From positions 1 to 34,443 of the forward strand of contig NZ_FWXD01000039.1 of the NCBI RefSeq assembly GCF_900176275.1: a stretch of DNA of 34,443 nt, read 5' to 3'. The position numbers and the translations under genes were made by a program. The DNA is from Andreprevotia lacus DSM 23236 (GTDB lineage Bacteria > Pseudomonadota > Gammaproteobacteria > Burkholderiales > Chitinibacteraceae). The notes beneath the pieces were generated by a model, which had not been told where the DNA came from, did no database searches, and saw only the letters and a list, made by a program, of their open reading frames with translations. This document shows positions 8,029 through 15,532 of this stretch, one piece after another. Each line of letters opens with the position of its first letter. Position 1 is the stretch's first letter.

Positions 8029-8520
8029 ATGCACATCGATTACCCCGGCCTCGCACTGCGCCCCGTGACCGACAATGACCGCGAACTACTGATACGGATT
8101 TACCGCTCCACGCGCGAGGAAGAGCTTCGCCCCACCGGCTGGAGCGACGAGCAGAAAACGCAATTTATCGCCATGCAGTTCCAGGCGCAGCATCAGGCCT
8201 ACAGCGCCTACGCGAATGCCGAATTTCTGATCGTCGAACACGATGGCACACCGGTTGGCCGCATCTATCTGCAGCACAAGCAGACCGTGTTGCACATCAT
8301 TGACCTCTCGTTGTTGCCGGCCGCACGCAACTTGGGCATGGGCACGGCGTTGCTGCAGGCCTGCTTTGCCAGCGGCGCCTCATCTGGCAAAGCCGTGCAT
8401 ATCCATGTGGAAAAATTCAACCCGGCATTACAGCTCTATCTGCGGCTGGGCTTCCAGATTTGCGAGGACAAGGGCATCTATCTGTCGCTGGAGCGCGAAA
8501 CCGCCACCGCACAAGCATAG
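8029..8520 (+). CDS. GNAT-family N-acetyltransferase
   Basis: 163 residues. The acetyl-CoA binding signature is LLPAARNLGMGTALLQACFA (about residues 97-116; R/Q-x-x-G-x-G/A variant NLGMGTAL), followed by VEKFNPALQLYLRLGFQICE, the usual alpha-4/beta-7 region. Starts 4 bp after the DUF6916-like gene, so co-transcribed with the tail-collar genes. Substrate unknown; the context suggests a protein of the same operon. Confidence 0.85.
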   Translation: MHIDYPGLALRPVTDNDRELLIRIYRSTREEELRPTGWSDEQKTQFIAMQFQAQHQAYSAYANAEFLIVEHDGTPVGRIYLQHKQTVLHIIDLSLLPAARNLGMGTALLQACFASGASSGKAVHIHVEKFNPALQLYLRLGFQICEDKGIYLSLERETATAQA

Positions 8521-8673
8521 CCGGTGGCGCTGTGCTCACGCCCACATATGGGCGCATGATTAAATACTTTCATTCATGCACAGTTGTTTGCAATAAACTG
8601 GATACAAAAAGGTCGCCTCGGCATGATGGCTTGCGCGCATTGCGCGCATCCAGAAACGGAAGGAGACCAAACC

Positions 8674-9852
8674 ATGCAAGCAAAATGCTTCACCCTGCCA
8701 GCCCTGTTGCTGGCAGCAGCCATCACCCATGCCGCCCCCGCGTGGCAAAACATGCAGGTCTACCAGGCCGGCGATACCATCACGGAAGCAGGCATCGATT
8801 ACCGCGCCCAATGGTGGACGCAAGGTCAAACGCCGCAGCAGCACAGCGGCCCGCCGGGCAGCGGCCAGCCCTGGCTGGTGCTGAATCCCGCAGAACCCCC
8901 ACTGGCATGCGGCGATGCATGGCGCCCGGGCACGGCCTACAACGGCAATAGCGTGGTCAGCCGGCAGGGCCGCAATTACCTCGCCAGTTGGTGGAGCAGC
9001 GGCAGCGACCCCGCCATCAACGCATCATCACCGTGGCGAGATCTGGGTAGCTGCAACTACCTCGCCAGCTACAGCTATGACGTGACCGCACAACAGGTAC
9101 AGCCACTGGCCTTTGCCGGCCAAACGCTCAGCGCCAATTACCGCATCCAGGTGCGGCTGCCTGCGCAGTTCAACCCGGATCGGGCCTATCCAGTGCTGTA
9201 TGTGCTGGATTGGTTCGTGCTCGGCGCAGGCGTCACCGTGCAATATCAGGCGCTGGAAGCCAGCGGAAAAATCCAGCCACTGATCCTGGTGGGCGTGGAC
9301 TGCCCGGACAGCATCGATGCCTGCTGGCTGCGCCGCGAGCGCGACTACACGCCCGCCTGGTGGCAGGCCGAGGAAGATTATCTGGGCAATACCGACCCCA
9401 ACTTGCAAATCACCGGCGGCGGCCCCCGGCTGCTGGCGCTGCTGCGCGATCAGGTGATCCCGCGCATCGAAACGCGCTATCTGGCCAACACGGCGGCGCG
9501 CGGCTTGCACGGCACCTCGCTTAGCGGCCTGTTTGCCGCCGATGTACTGGTGCGCCAGCCCGGCAGCTTTGGCCGCTACCTGATCAACAGCCCATCATTG
9601 TGGTACCAGGATGGCCTGCTCATCAGCCAGGCACAGGCCGCGCCAGCCAGCCAGTTTGCCACGGTGCAGCACGCGTTCTTCAGCATGGGTGAGCTGGAAG
9701 GCCAGCCTTATCTGCAGGATACCGCCACCCTGGCCAGCGTGATTTCGGCCAGGCAAGTGCCGGTGCAAAACGCAGTGTTTGCCGGGCGCGATCATGAAAC
9801 CGCCGGGCTGGATGCGACAACCGCGGGTTTGCTGAGTGCCTACCCGCGCTGA
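8674..9852 (+). CDS. Secreted chitin-binding esterase (esterase D/PF00756-type alpha/beta hydrolase)
   Basis: 392 residues from ATG 8674 with AAGGAGA before it; in-frame upstream codons lack a ribosome site. Signal peptide MQAKCFTLPALLLAAAITHA-A. Two CBM5/12 modules: AWQNMQVYQAGDTITEAG with YRAQWWTQGQTPQ, and CGDAWRPGTAYNGNSVVSRQ with YLASWWSSGSDP. Then an alpha/beta hydrolase: YPVLYVLDWF, ILVGVDCPD, the nucleophile elbow LHGTSLSGLFAAD (Ser in G-T-S-L-S-G), and a late GRDHETA with the probable catalytic His. Relatives act on ester-linked side groups or small esters; here the chitin-binding modules point to acetylated or esterified chitinous substrates (inference). Confidence 0.87.
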   Translation: MQAKCFTLPALLLAAAITHAAPAWQNMQVYQAGDTITEAGIDYRAQWWTQGQTPQQHSGPPGSGQPWLVLNPAEPPLACGDAWRPGTAYNGNSVVSRQGRNYLASWWSSGSDPAINASSPWRDLGSCNYLASYSYDVTAQQVQPLAFAGQTLSANYRIQVRLPAQFNPDRAYPVLYVLDWFVLGAGVTVQYQALEASGKIQPLILVGVDCPDSIDACWLRRERDYTPAWWQAEEDYLGNTDPNLQITGGGPRLLALLRDQVIPRIETRYLANTAARGLHGTSLSGLFAADVLVRQPGSFGRYLINSPSLWYQDGLLISQAQAAPASQFATVQHAFFSMGELEGQPYLQDTATLASVISARQVPVQNAVFAGRDHETAGLDATTAGLLSAYPR

Positions 9853-9866
9853 GCACCTGTTATTTA

Positions 9867-9980
9867 GAGCAGCTAACAAAACCCTGCTGGCGGCGTTACG
9901 CTCACTGGCCGTACGGCCAGGTTCTGTCTGCGTTTCGCGTGCCTTGCCAGCACCGCTACACTGGGTTTTGCTAGCGGCTC
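9867..9980 (-). repeat. Short interspersed element with terminal inverted repeats (copy 2)
   Basis: An inverted second copy of the element at 2202-2314, starting 14 bp after the esterase stop. Outer ends GAGCAGCTAACAAAACCC and the complement of GGGTTTTGCTAGCGGCTC. The interior (CTGGCGGCGTTACGCTCACT...) matches copy 1 over nearly its full length. It may double as a transcription end signal here. Confidence 0.75.
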
Positions 9981-10016
9981 TTATCCTCGGTCGTCATCTG
10001 TGGACAAGCCGGCATC

Positions 10017-10041
10017 AAGCACCCGGCACAGCCGGGTGCTT
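10017..10041 (+). terminator. Strong hairpin, possible terminator of the esterase transcript
   Basis: An 11-bp perfect stem with a 3-base loop, followed by ACCCGCTTTTGAG. The T run is short and not adjacent, so termination is plausible but not certain; it may only be a repeat-family hairpin. Confidence 0.4.
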
Positions 10042-10444
10042 ACCCGCTTTTGAGGGTGAAGCAGCGGTTCTCCCAGATTGATTCCACTCCCCCCTCGCCA
10101 CCGCGAGGGGGCCTCGCTTCGCTTGTCAGTGACACGAATCGGGCCTTTGAAAATCAACCATTTAGGTACATCACAGGCGCTGAGAAACTGCCCGGGCTTG
10201 CGGTCGTCATCCGCAGCATCAGGAACCCGGCCTGGCCGGGTTCCGGCAGGGCCATTACCCAATAGCCCCGCCAGATCAATGACTTGGGCCCGCATGGCAA
10301 ATGCGGCCTCACCCTGGCGGGCCAATCATTCCGGCTGTCGGCAAAAACCAACACCCCGGCCTGCACGCGTTGCAGCGCAGCAAAACTGCGTGCTACCTTG
10401 CGCCACCTTTCCGATCAACCCCTGCACCCTTGGAGGACAACATC

Positions 10445-10516
10445 ATGAAACAACGCACATCTGCCTCCCGCCGTGGGCTGTGGCTCGGGTTCGATCGCGT
10501 CGACTCTTCCTGCTAA
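10445..10516 (+). CDS. Possible small ORF / leader peptide upstream of rtcB2
   Basis: 23 codons (MKQRTSASRRGLWLGFDRVD...) preceded by a good ribosome site (TTGGAGG, 8 bases before ATG). It lies 185 bp upstream of rtcB2. Very basic N terminus. The strong ribosome site is the only support; it may be a leader peptide or the remnant of a longer gene. Confidence 0.3.
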   Translation: MKQRTSASRRGLWLGFDRVDSSC

Positions 10517-10701
10517 GCCGCTGACACTTTCCGCCTGCTGCACGCCGGCCGTTGCCAAGCAACGCCAGCTGCACCGCATTGCAGGCCAATAACGCACCAT
10601 CGCGCGTTAGCGTCAGCCGCCATCTGCAAGTTTCATCCGCCATCGCCCCGGGCCACGGCCTGCCGTTCTGCATTTCTTTTTATCTTTGAACGGATGATTA
10701 C

Positions 10702-11847
10702 ATGGGCACTGCCATGCAAACGCTGGCCGAGGGCATCACGTTGTGCGCCTTGGCCGATACCTGGATCGAAGGGGAAGCCCTTCGCCAACTCAAACAAACC
10801 GCCACCCTGCCCGGCATGCGCCGTGTGGCTGGCATGCCGGACCTGCACCCCGGCCGTGGCTATCCGGTGGGCGCTGCTTTTTTCAGCGTCGGCCACATTT
10901 ACCCGGCACTGATCGGTGGCGACATCGGCTGCGGCATGGCGCTGTGGCAAACCAGCCTGGACCCGCGCCGCGACAGCGCCACCAAACTGGTGAAGCAACT
11001 AGGCAGCATCGATTGCCCGCTGGATGACAGCTGGCAGGCACAGATCGCCAGCTTTCAGCTTGCCGATGCCGATTACACCGCCGCGCTGGGCACCATAGGC
11101 AGCGGCAACCACTTTGCCGAGGTACAAAGGCTGGACGAGGTCTACGACGCCAGCGCAGTCACCGCACTGGGGCTGGACGAAAACCGCCTGCAACTCTTGG
11201 TGCACAGCGGCTCGCGCGGGCTGGGGCAGGCCATTCTGGAACTGCACATGATCGCGCACGGCTATAACCCGCTGGCGGCAGACAGCGCTGCCTGCGCGGC
11301 CTATCTGCACCGGCACGACCACGCGTTGCGCTTTGCCGAGGCCAACCGCGCCTTGATCGCGCAACGCATGCTGGCACGCTGGAAGGCCGACGGCCACTGC
11401 ATGCTGGATGTAAACCACAACCTGGTCAGCCCTGCCTGCATCGAGGGTGAACACGGCTGGTTGCACCGCAAGGGCGCCACGCCGGGCGATGCCGGCCCGG
11501 TGGTCATCCCCGGTTCGCGCGGCGATTACAGCTATCTGGTGCAACCGGTGCAGGAGGCCGGCCTGCCGGCGCTGTATTCGCTGGCGCACGGTGCGGGCCG
11601 CAAGTGGGCACGCAAGGACTGCAAGGGCCGGCTGGAACGGCGCTATACCGCAGCCCAGCTGGGCCGCACCCGTTTCGGCAGCCATGTGGTGTGCGAAGAC
11701 CGCGAACTGCTATACGAGGAGGCGCCGGAAGCCTACAAGCCCATCACCAGCGTGGTGAATGCGCTGGAGCAAGCCGGCCTGCTGCGCAAGCTGGCGCGGC
11801 TGGCCCCGGTGCTGACCTACAAGACCAGCGGGGAGTGCTGCCGATGA
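10702..11847 (+). CDS. rtcB2: RNA-splicing ligase RtcB, RtcB2 subtype paired with PrfH
   Basis: 381 residues. RtcB metal and nucleophile motifs in order: GGDIGCGMALW (Cys ligand), GTIGSGNHFAEVQ (His), LVHSGSRGLGQ (His), MLDVNHNLV (His), IPGSRGDYSYLV, and SLAHGAGRKWARK, where the His is the GMP-accepting nucleophile. RtcB joins 2',3'-cyclic-phosphate or 3'-phosphate ends to 5'-OH RNA using GTP and Mn2+. The next gene, prfH, starts inside the rtcB2 stop codon (ATGA). Published work on RtcB2-PrfH pairs shows that PrfH frees ribosomes stalled by decoding-centre cleavage and RtcB2 religates the 16S rRNA. Clearly diverged from the second RtcB at 18726-19940. Confidence 0.93.
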   Translation: MGTAMQTLAEGITLCALADTWIEGEALRQLKQTATLPGMRRVAGMPDLHPGRGYPVGAAFFSVGHIYPALIGGDIGCGMALWQTSLDPRRDSATKLVKQLGSIDCPLDDSWQAQIASFQLADADYTAALGTIGSGNHFAEVQRLDEVYDASAVTALGLDENRLQLLVHSGSRGLGQAILELHMIAHGYNPLAADSAACAAYLHRHDHALRFAEANRALIAQRMLARWKADGHCMLDVNHNLVSPACIEGEHGWLHRKGATPGDAGPVVIPGSRGDYSYLVQPVQEAGLPALYSLAHGAGRKWARKDCKGRLERRYTAAQLGRTRFGSHVVCEDRELLYEEAPEAYKPITSVVNALEQAGLLRKLARLAPVLTYKTSGECCR

Positions 11848-12458
11848 TGCTGTTGCAACTCTCTGCCGCGCACGGCCCGGCCGAGTGCCAGCTCGCCGTG
11901 GTCAAGGCACTGGCGCGGCTGGCGCGCGAGGCCGAGCAAGCCGGGCTGACCAGCACCCTGCTGGAAGAAGAGCCCGGCGACGAGCCGGGCACGCTGAAAT
12001 CCGCGCTGCTCGGGCTGGAAGGCGTGGGCGCGGTCGCGCTGGCGCAGCGCTGGCTGGGCACGGTGCAATGGCGCTGCCCCAGTCCCTACCGCCCGCGCCA
12101 TGCACGCAAGAACTGGTTCATCGGCGTGGCCGCCTGCGCCGCACCGACGCAGACGCTGGAAAGCGAAATCCGCTTCGAGGCATGCAAGGCCGGCGGGCCG
12201 GGCGGCCAGCACGTGAACAAGACCGAATCGGCCATCCGCGCCACACACGTCGCCAGCGGCATCAGCGTACGCGTACAGACCGAGCGCAGCCAGCACGCCA
12301 ACAAACGGCTGGCCGTGGCGCTGATCGCGCACAAGCTGGCCGAGGTGCAGCAGGCGCAACACGCAGCCCAACGCGCCGAGCGCCGCCAGCTGCACTTTGA
12401 AGTGGAACGCGGCAACCCGGCGCGGGTGTTCAAGGGCATGAAGTTCGAAGCAGCCTGA
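11844..12458 (+). CDS. prfH: Peptide chain release factor homologue PrfH
   Basis: 204 residues, the usual length for PrfH and much shorter than RF1/RF2 because the stop-codon-recognition domain is absent. The catalytic GGQ loop is KAGGPGGQHVNKTESAIRAT (about residues 118-137), followed by the basic RVQTERSQHANKRLA segment. ATG 11844 overlaps the rtcB2 stop by four bases. Role by family: peptidyl-tRNA hydrolysis on ribosomes with damaged 16S rRNA so that RtcB2 can repair them. Confidence 0.93.
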   Translation: MMLLQLSAAHGPAECQLAVVKALARLAREAEQAGLTSTLLEEEPGDEPGTLKSALLGLEGVGAVALAQRWLGTVQWRCPSPYRPRHARKNWFIGVAACAAPTQTLESEIRFEACKAGGPGGQHVNKTESAIRATHVASGISVRVQTERSQHANKRLAVALIAHKLAEVQQAQHAAQRAERRQLHFEVERGNPARVFKGMKFEAA

Positions 12459-12505
12459 GCGATCAGCGCAATGATGATGGCGGCCCGGCCGCCGAAGGAG
12501 GACAC

Positions 12506-13057
12506 ATGCAGACAGATCACCTTGGCCGCATCGTGGTCGTCGGCACCAGCGGTGCCGGCAAGACCACGTTTGCGCGCCAGCTCGCCGCCCGGCTGGGCCA
12601 GCCCTATATCGAACTGGACGAGTTGTACTGGGCTCCCGGCTGGCAGCCCAAACCGGCTGCGGAGTTCGAGCGACTGGTGAACGACGCGGCCGCGCTACCG
12701 GGCTGGGTGGTGGACGGCAACTATGGCGCGGTGCGCGACCAGCTCTGGCCGCGCGCTACCACCATCATCTGGCTCAATTATCCGCTGCACACCGTGCTGT
12801 GGCGCGCGTTCACACGCACGCTGCGGCGCTATCTGAAGCGGGAAACACTCTGGCACGGCAACCGCGAATCACTACGCCGCACGCTGTCACGTGATTCCAT
12901 CCTGGTATGGGTGATCACGACCTATCACCGCAGACAGCGGCAGATGGCTGCGTTGCGCGCGGGTAGCGACTACCCACATTTGCGATGGGTGGAGTTTCGA
13001 CACCCCCGCCAAGCACAGGCTTGGTTGCGCCAGAAGCAACGCAACGCTGAACGTTGA
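12506..13057 (+). CDS. P-loop NTPase, adenylate-kinase-like (FlaR/topology-modulation type)
   Basis: 183 residues. Walker A GTSGAGKTTFARQLA at residues 13-27; IELDELYWAPGW and WVVDGNYGAVRD are typical of the FlaR-like family of small kinases; a basic lid segment (RTLRRYLKRETLWHGNRESL) follows. GGAGG lies 5 bases before the ATG. It starts 47 bp after prfH and probably belongs to the same operon. The true substrate of this family is unknown; a nucleotide or RNA end is possible given the neighbours, but that is inference. Confidence 0.8.
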   Translation: MQTDHLGRIVVVGTSGAGKTTFARQLAARLGQPYIELDELYWAPGWQPKPAAEFERLVNDAAALPGWVVDGNYGAVRDQLWPRATTIIWLNYPLHTVLWRAFTRTLRRYLKRETLWHGNRESLRRTLSRDSILVWVITTYHRRQRQMAALRAGSDYPHLRWVEFRHPRQAQAWLRQKQRNAER

Positions 13058-13070
13058 CTACGATGACTTG

Positions 13071-13628
13071 ATGAAGAAATTAAAGTCACCCCCCATCACC
13101 ACGCAACCGTCTCTCGATCATCTGCAACGCATGTTCGAGGAAGCAAAAGCGCGCATCCACGATGCAGGCCTTTTGGCGAGCAGCCCCAATACGGCTTCAG
13201 ATTCCGCTGCAATCCTACGAATTTTGGGCTTTGAAATATTGCTCAAATGCGCGGTGCTGCTTTGCGGGCAAACGCCAAAGAAGAATCACGATTACGACTG
13301 CATCTGGAAGACGCTACCCGGCAAAGTCAGGAAAGATATCCAAGCCGCAGCAGCAACGCAGATGGCTGGCTACGCCGATTTCTCAGACTTGGGCAAATTA
13401 CTCAAAACCTACCAATATGTGTTCGAAAAAGCCCGTTACCACTATGAGCTTTACGAGAACTACACGCTAGACGAGCAGCATGAGCTTGAGGTGCTATGGC
13501 TTCAAATAGGAGCGCCGCCAAAAGAAGCAGTAGTTCAATATCACCCTTACGAACTTCTCGGCCTGATCGCCGGACTCTCCTCCTTTATCGAGGCCTGCTT
13601 ACGCAAGTTGGCCTGCGCGGCGAATTAG
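13071..13628 (+). CDS. Uncharacterised helical protein, possibly HEPN-like
   Basis: 185 residues from ATG 13071 (an alternative TTG lies at 13068). Predicted all-helical, with SAAILRILGFEILLKCAVLL followed by KKNHDYDCIWKTLP, which resembles the first helices of some HEPN-domain proteins. The usual HEPN RNase motif R-x4-6-H is not visible, so if it is HEPN it may be non-catalytic. Follows the kinase gene by 13 bp and converges with rtcA (14 bp between stops). Function unknown. Confidence 0.5.
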   Translation: MKKLKSPPITTQPSLDHLQRMFEEAKARIHDAGLLASSPNTASDSAAILRILGFEILLKCAVLLCGQTPKKNHDYDCIWKTLPGKVRKDIQAAAATQMAGYADFSDLGKLLKTYQYVFEKARYHYELYENYTLDEQHELEVLWLQIGAPPKEAVVQYHPYELLGLIAGLSSFIEACLRKLACAAN

Positions 13629-13642
13629 CCGCGCCGGATCAA

Positions 13643-14680
13643 TCAGTCTGCCCTCACCACCACTCGTACTTGGCCGGTCTGTTGCTCTAGCTGCGCCACC
13701 TCCACCGCCAAAAACTTCTCAATCACCCCGATATTGGTCAGCAGGTGCGACGATGCCACGGTGGCGGTGAATTCGCCGCCGCCCGCCAGCGCCAGCGGCA
13801 GCAACAACTGGTCGGCCAGGTGTTCACCGACGGCGGCGTTGCCTTTCAGGTAGCGGCGCAGCTCGTCAGCGGTGCGATTGGCCACGCTTTCGGCTGAGAT
13901 GCCGCGCTCGCCAAAGCCGGTGAAGACTTCGGTGACGTGCTCATGCACCAGCTCGACCAGCAGTGCATTGCCCGGGCCGTGGGTGGCGGGCAGTTCCTGC
14001 ACCTTCGTTTGCAGCGGCCAGGCCGGGTCATCAAGGCGCAGCGCCAGTTGGTCCAGCTCGCGCTTGGCCACGCTGTAGCTCACGTCGGCGACGATGGCGG
14101 TGGCGTCCAGCGCTTGCAGCGCGCCGCGCTCGGTCAGCACCAGCGGCTGCAGGGCCGCAACCGGCTGCACGGTGGCGCGCACCGAACCGCCGCCGGCCGG
14201 GTAAAAGCCGTGCCGCTCCAGCGCGATGGTTTGTTGCACGCCCATACGCGCCATCAGCGGTGCCCAGCTGCGGATCAGGAAATCCGCCGGCGGTGCGGCC
14301 TTGTTGTGCGTGCCACCGCTTACCAGCACCGTGCTCGGCGCATCGGCAAACCACAGTGCCGGCAGCACGGTTTGCAGCACCAGCATGCATGAGCCAGCCG
14401 TGCCGATGGCAAAATGGTAATCGCCGCCACGGATCGCACCGGGGCGGAAGGTCAGCGTTTGTGAGCCGGCCTCAGCCCCGCTCACCTCGGCACCACAGAT
14501 GGCCGCCGCAGCCTGCACGGCAGTCAGATGCTGGCGCAGCAGGCCCGGCTTTTGCCGCCCGGCGCGGATGCGCTCGATGCGGAACGGTGTGCCGGTAATC
14601 ATGGCGAGGGTGAGCGCGCTGCGCAAAATCTGGCCGCCACCTTCACCGGTGGCGCCATCCAGTTCTATCCAGTCTTTCAT
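13643..14680 (-). CDS. rtcA: RNA 3'-terminal phosphate cyclase RtcA
   Basis: 345 residues from ATG 14680 (longer upstream frames have no ribosome site). Family signatures: DGATGEGGGQILRSALTLAM, RAGRQKPGLLRQHLTAV, AIGTAGSCMLVLQTVLPAL, SGGTHNKAAPPADF, FYPAGGGSVRA, HLADQLLLPLALAGGG, and SSHLLTNIGVIEKFL with the nucleophilic His that is adenylated. It converts RNA 3'-phosphates to 2',3'-cyclic phosphates with ATP and can also adenylate 5' ends. Last gene of the long minus-strand repair operon, 46 bp after the nucleotidyltransferase. Confidence 0.95.
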   Translation of the reverse strand: MKDWIELDGATGEGGGQILRSALTLAMITGTPFRIERIRAGRQKPGLLRQHLTAVQAAAAICGAEVSGAEAGSQTLTFRPGAIRGGDYHFAIGTAGSCMLVLQTVLPALWFADAPSTVLVSGGTHNKAAPPADFLIRSWAPLMARMGVQQTIALERHGFYPAGGGSVRATVQPVAALQPLVLTERGALQALDATAIVADVSYSVAKRELDQLALRLDDPAWPLQTKVQELPATHGPGNALLVELVHEHVTEVFTGFGERGISAESVANRTADELRRYLKGNAAVGEHLADQLLLPLALAGGGEFTATVASSHLLTNIGVIEKFLAVEVAQLEQQTGQVRVVVRAD

Positions 14681-14726
14681 GTTCTCAGTCTTTTTTCGGC
14701 CACGCACCCGGCGTGGCATTCCTTAT

Positions 14727-15530
14727 TCAGTGCGACGTTGCCTGTACGGTTTCAAACAGCAGCCGATCCAGCGCAATGGCATCACCCTCGGGCCGCTTGT
14801 AATCGGGCAGTTCAGTCACGCGCTCCAGCTGTTGCTCGATGAAAGCGTGGATCAGCGGGAAGCGCGCGCCGTATTCGGCCTCGCCGGCCTTCATCTTTAC
14901 CGCCAGCAGCTGGTTGATTTCATCGCGAAGAGCGACGTCACGCACCATCACGTCGGCCAGCTCGGCAAAGCGCATCGGCGGCATGCCGCGCCCTTCGTCC
15001 ACCCATTGCGAGGCCAGCAGCGGCCGCAGCACGTACAGATACTTTTTCAGCCGAACCGTATCGCCCTGCAGATAGCCGCGGAAGTTCTTGTGCGCCATCG
15101 CCAGGTAATGCCAGCGCCCCTTGCGGCTGGAGAAAAACCCCGGCGCCAGTGCGCGCAGCGTGCTGGCCAGCGTGGCGTCTTCGCGGTAGATCACCGGCGA
15201 ATCCAGCCACTCGAACAAGGTGGGGTTGGAGCCGCGCAGCAGTTGCAGCGCCTTGCGCAGCTCCCAGCCGCTGATGTCCAGCTCGTCGCTGATCGGCATT
15301 TCGATCACGTCGCGCTGCGGCTCTACCTGCAGATACCAGTCCAGCTTGTGCACGTAGATGAAGCGCACGTCGTAATCGCTGTCGGGCGAGGCAAAGCCCC
15401 AGCCACGACTGCCTGATTCACAGGCGAACAGCACCTTTACGTCGCGACGGGCCTCGATGGCATCCAGCTCGGTCTGGATGCGGTTGCGCACCGCATCGTC
15501 TATCGGGTGGGCACTCAAGATTGCAGTCAT
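14727..15530 (-). CDS. RlaP-type nucleotidyltransferase (PF10127, YcgL-like)
   Basis: 267 residues. The polymerase-beta-fold nucleotidyltransferase motif is FACESGSRGWGFASPDSDYD (GSRxWG plus DxD, about residues 32-51), followed by VRFIYVH. The remaining helical part includes FRGYLQG and LKKYLYVLRPLLA, typical of PF10127. Comparative work named this family RNA-ligase-associated predicted nucleotidyltransferase (RlaP). ATG 15530 has AAAGGA at good spacing; the preceding HEAT-repeat gene stops at 15533. It may add nucleotides to damaged RNA ends; no activity is proven from sequence. Confidence 0.85.
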   Translation of the reverse strand: MTAILSAHPIDDAVRNRIQTELDAIEARRDVKVLFACESGSRGWGFASPDSDYDVRFIYVHKLDWYLQVEPQRDVIEMPISDELDISGWELRKALQLLRGSNPTLFEWLDSPVIYREDATLASTLRALAPGFFSSRKGRWHYLAMAHKNFRGYLQGDTVRLKKYLYVLRPLLASQWVDEGRGMPPMRFAELADVMVRDVALRDEINQLLAVKMKAGEAEYGARFPLIHAFIEQQLERVTELPDYKRPEGDAIALDRLLFETVQATSH

Positions 15531-15532
15531 GC

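Larger units (their letters stand above)
9981..10701. other. Long intergenic region with repeated hairpins ahead of rtcB2
   Basis: Hairpins: AAGCACCCGGC-aca-GCCGGGTGCTT at 10017-10041 and GGAACCCGGC-ctg-GCCGGGTTCC at 10222-10244. The sequence before each is similar (GGTCGTCATC...GCATCA), so they are diverged copies of one repeat. Bases 10080-10118 recur inverted at 28070-28112. A 23-codon ORF at 10445-10516 is listed separately. No other gene seen. Confidence 0.6.

Noticed and set aside
6072-8520. Part of a prophage.
   Set aside because: Only collar-domain proteins are present; no capsid, terminase, integrase or lysis genes flank them.
11604-11843. A longer N-terminal extension of PrfH in the same frame.
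   Set aside because: It lies entirely within rtcB2 in another frame; ATG 11844 gives the normal PrfH length and the ATGA overlap.
13071-13628. A HEPN ribonuclease toxin beside the repair genes.
   Set aside because: The helical pattern is suggestive, but no R-x4-6-H catalytic motif is visible and no antitoxin-type partner is adjacent, so only a weak HEPN-like label is kept.
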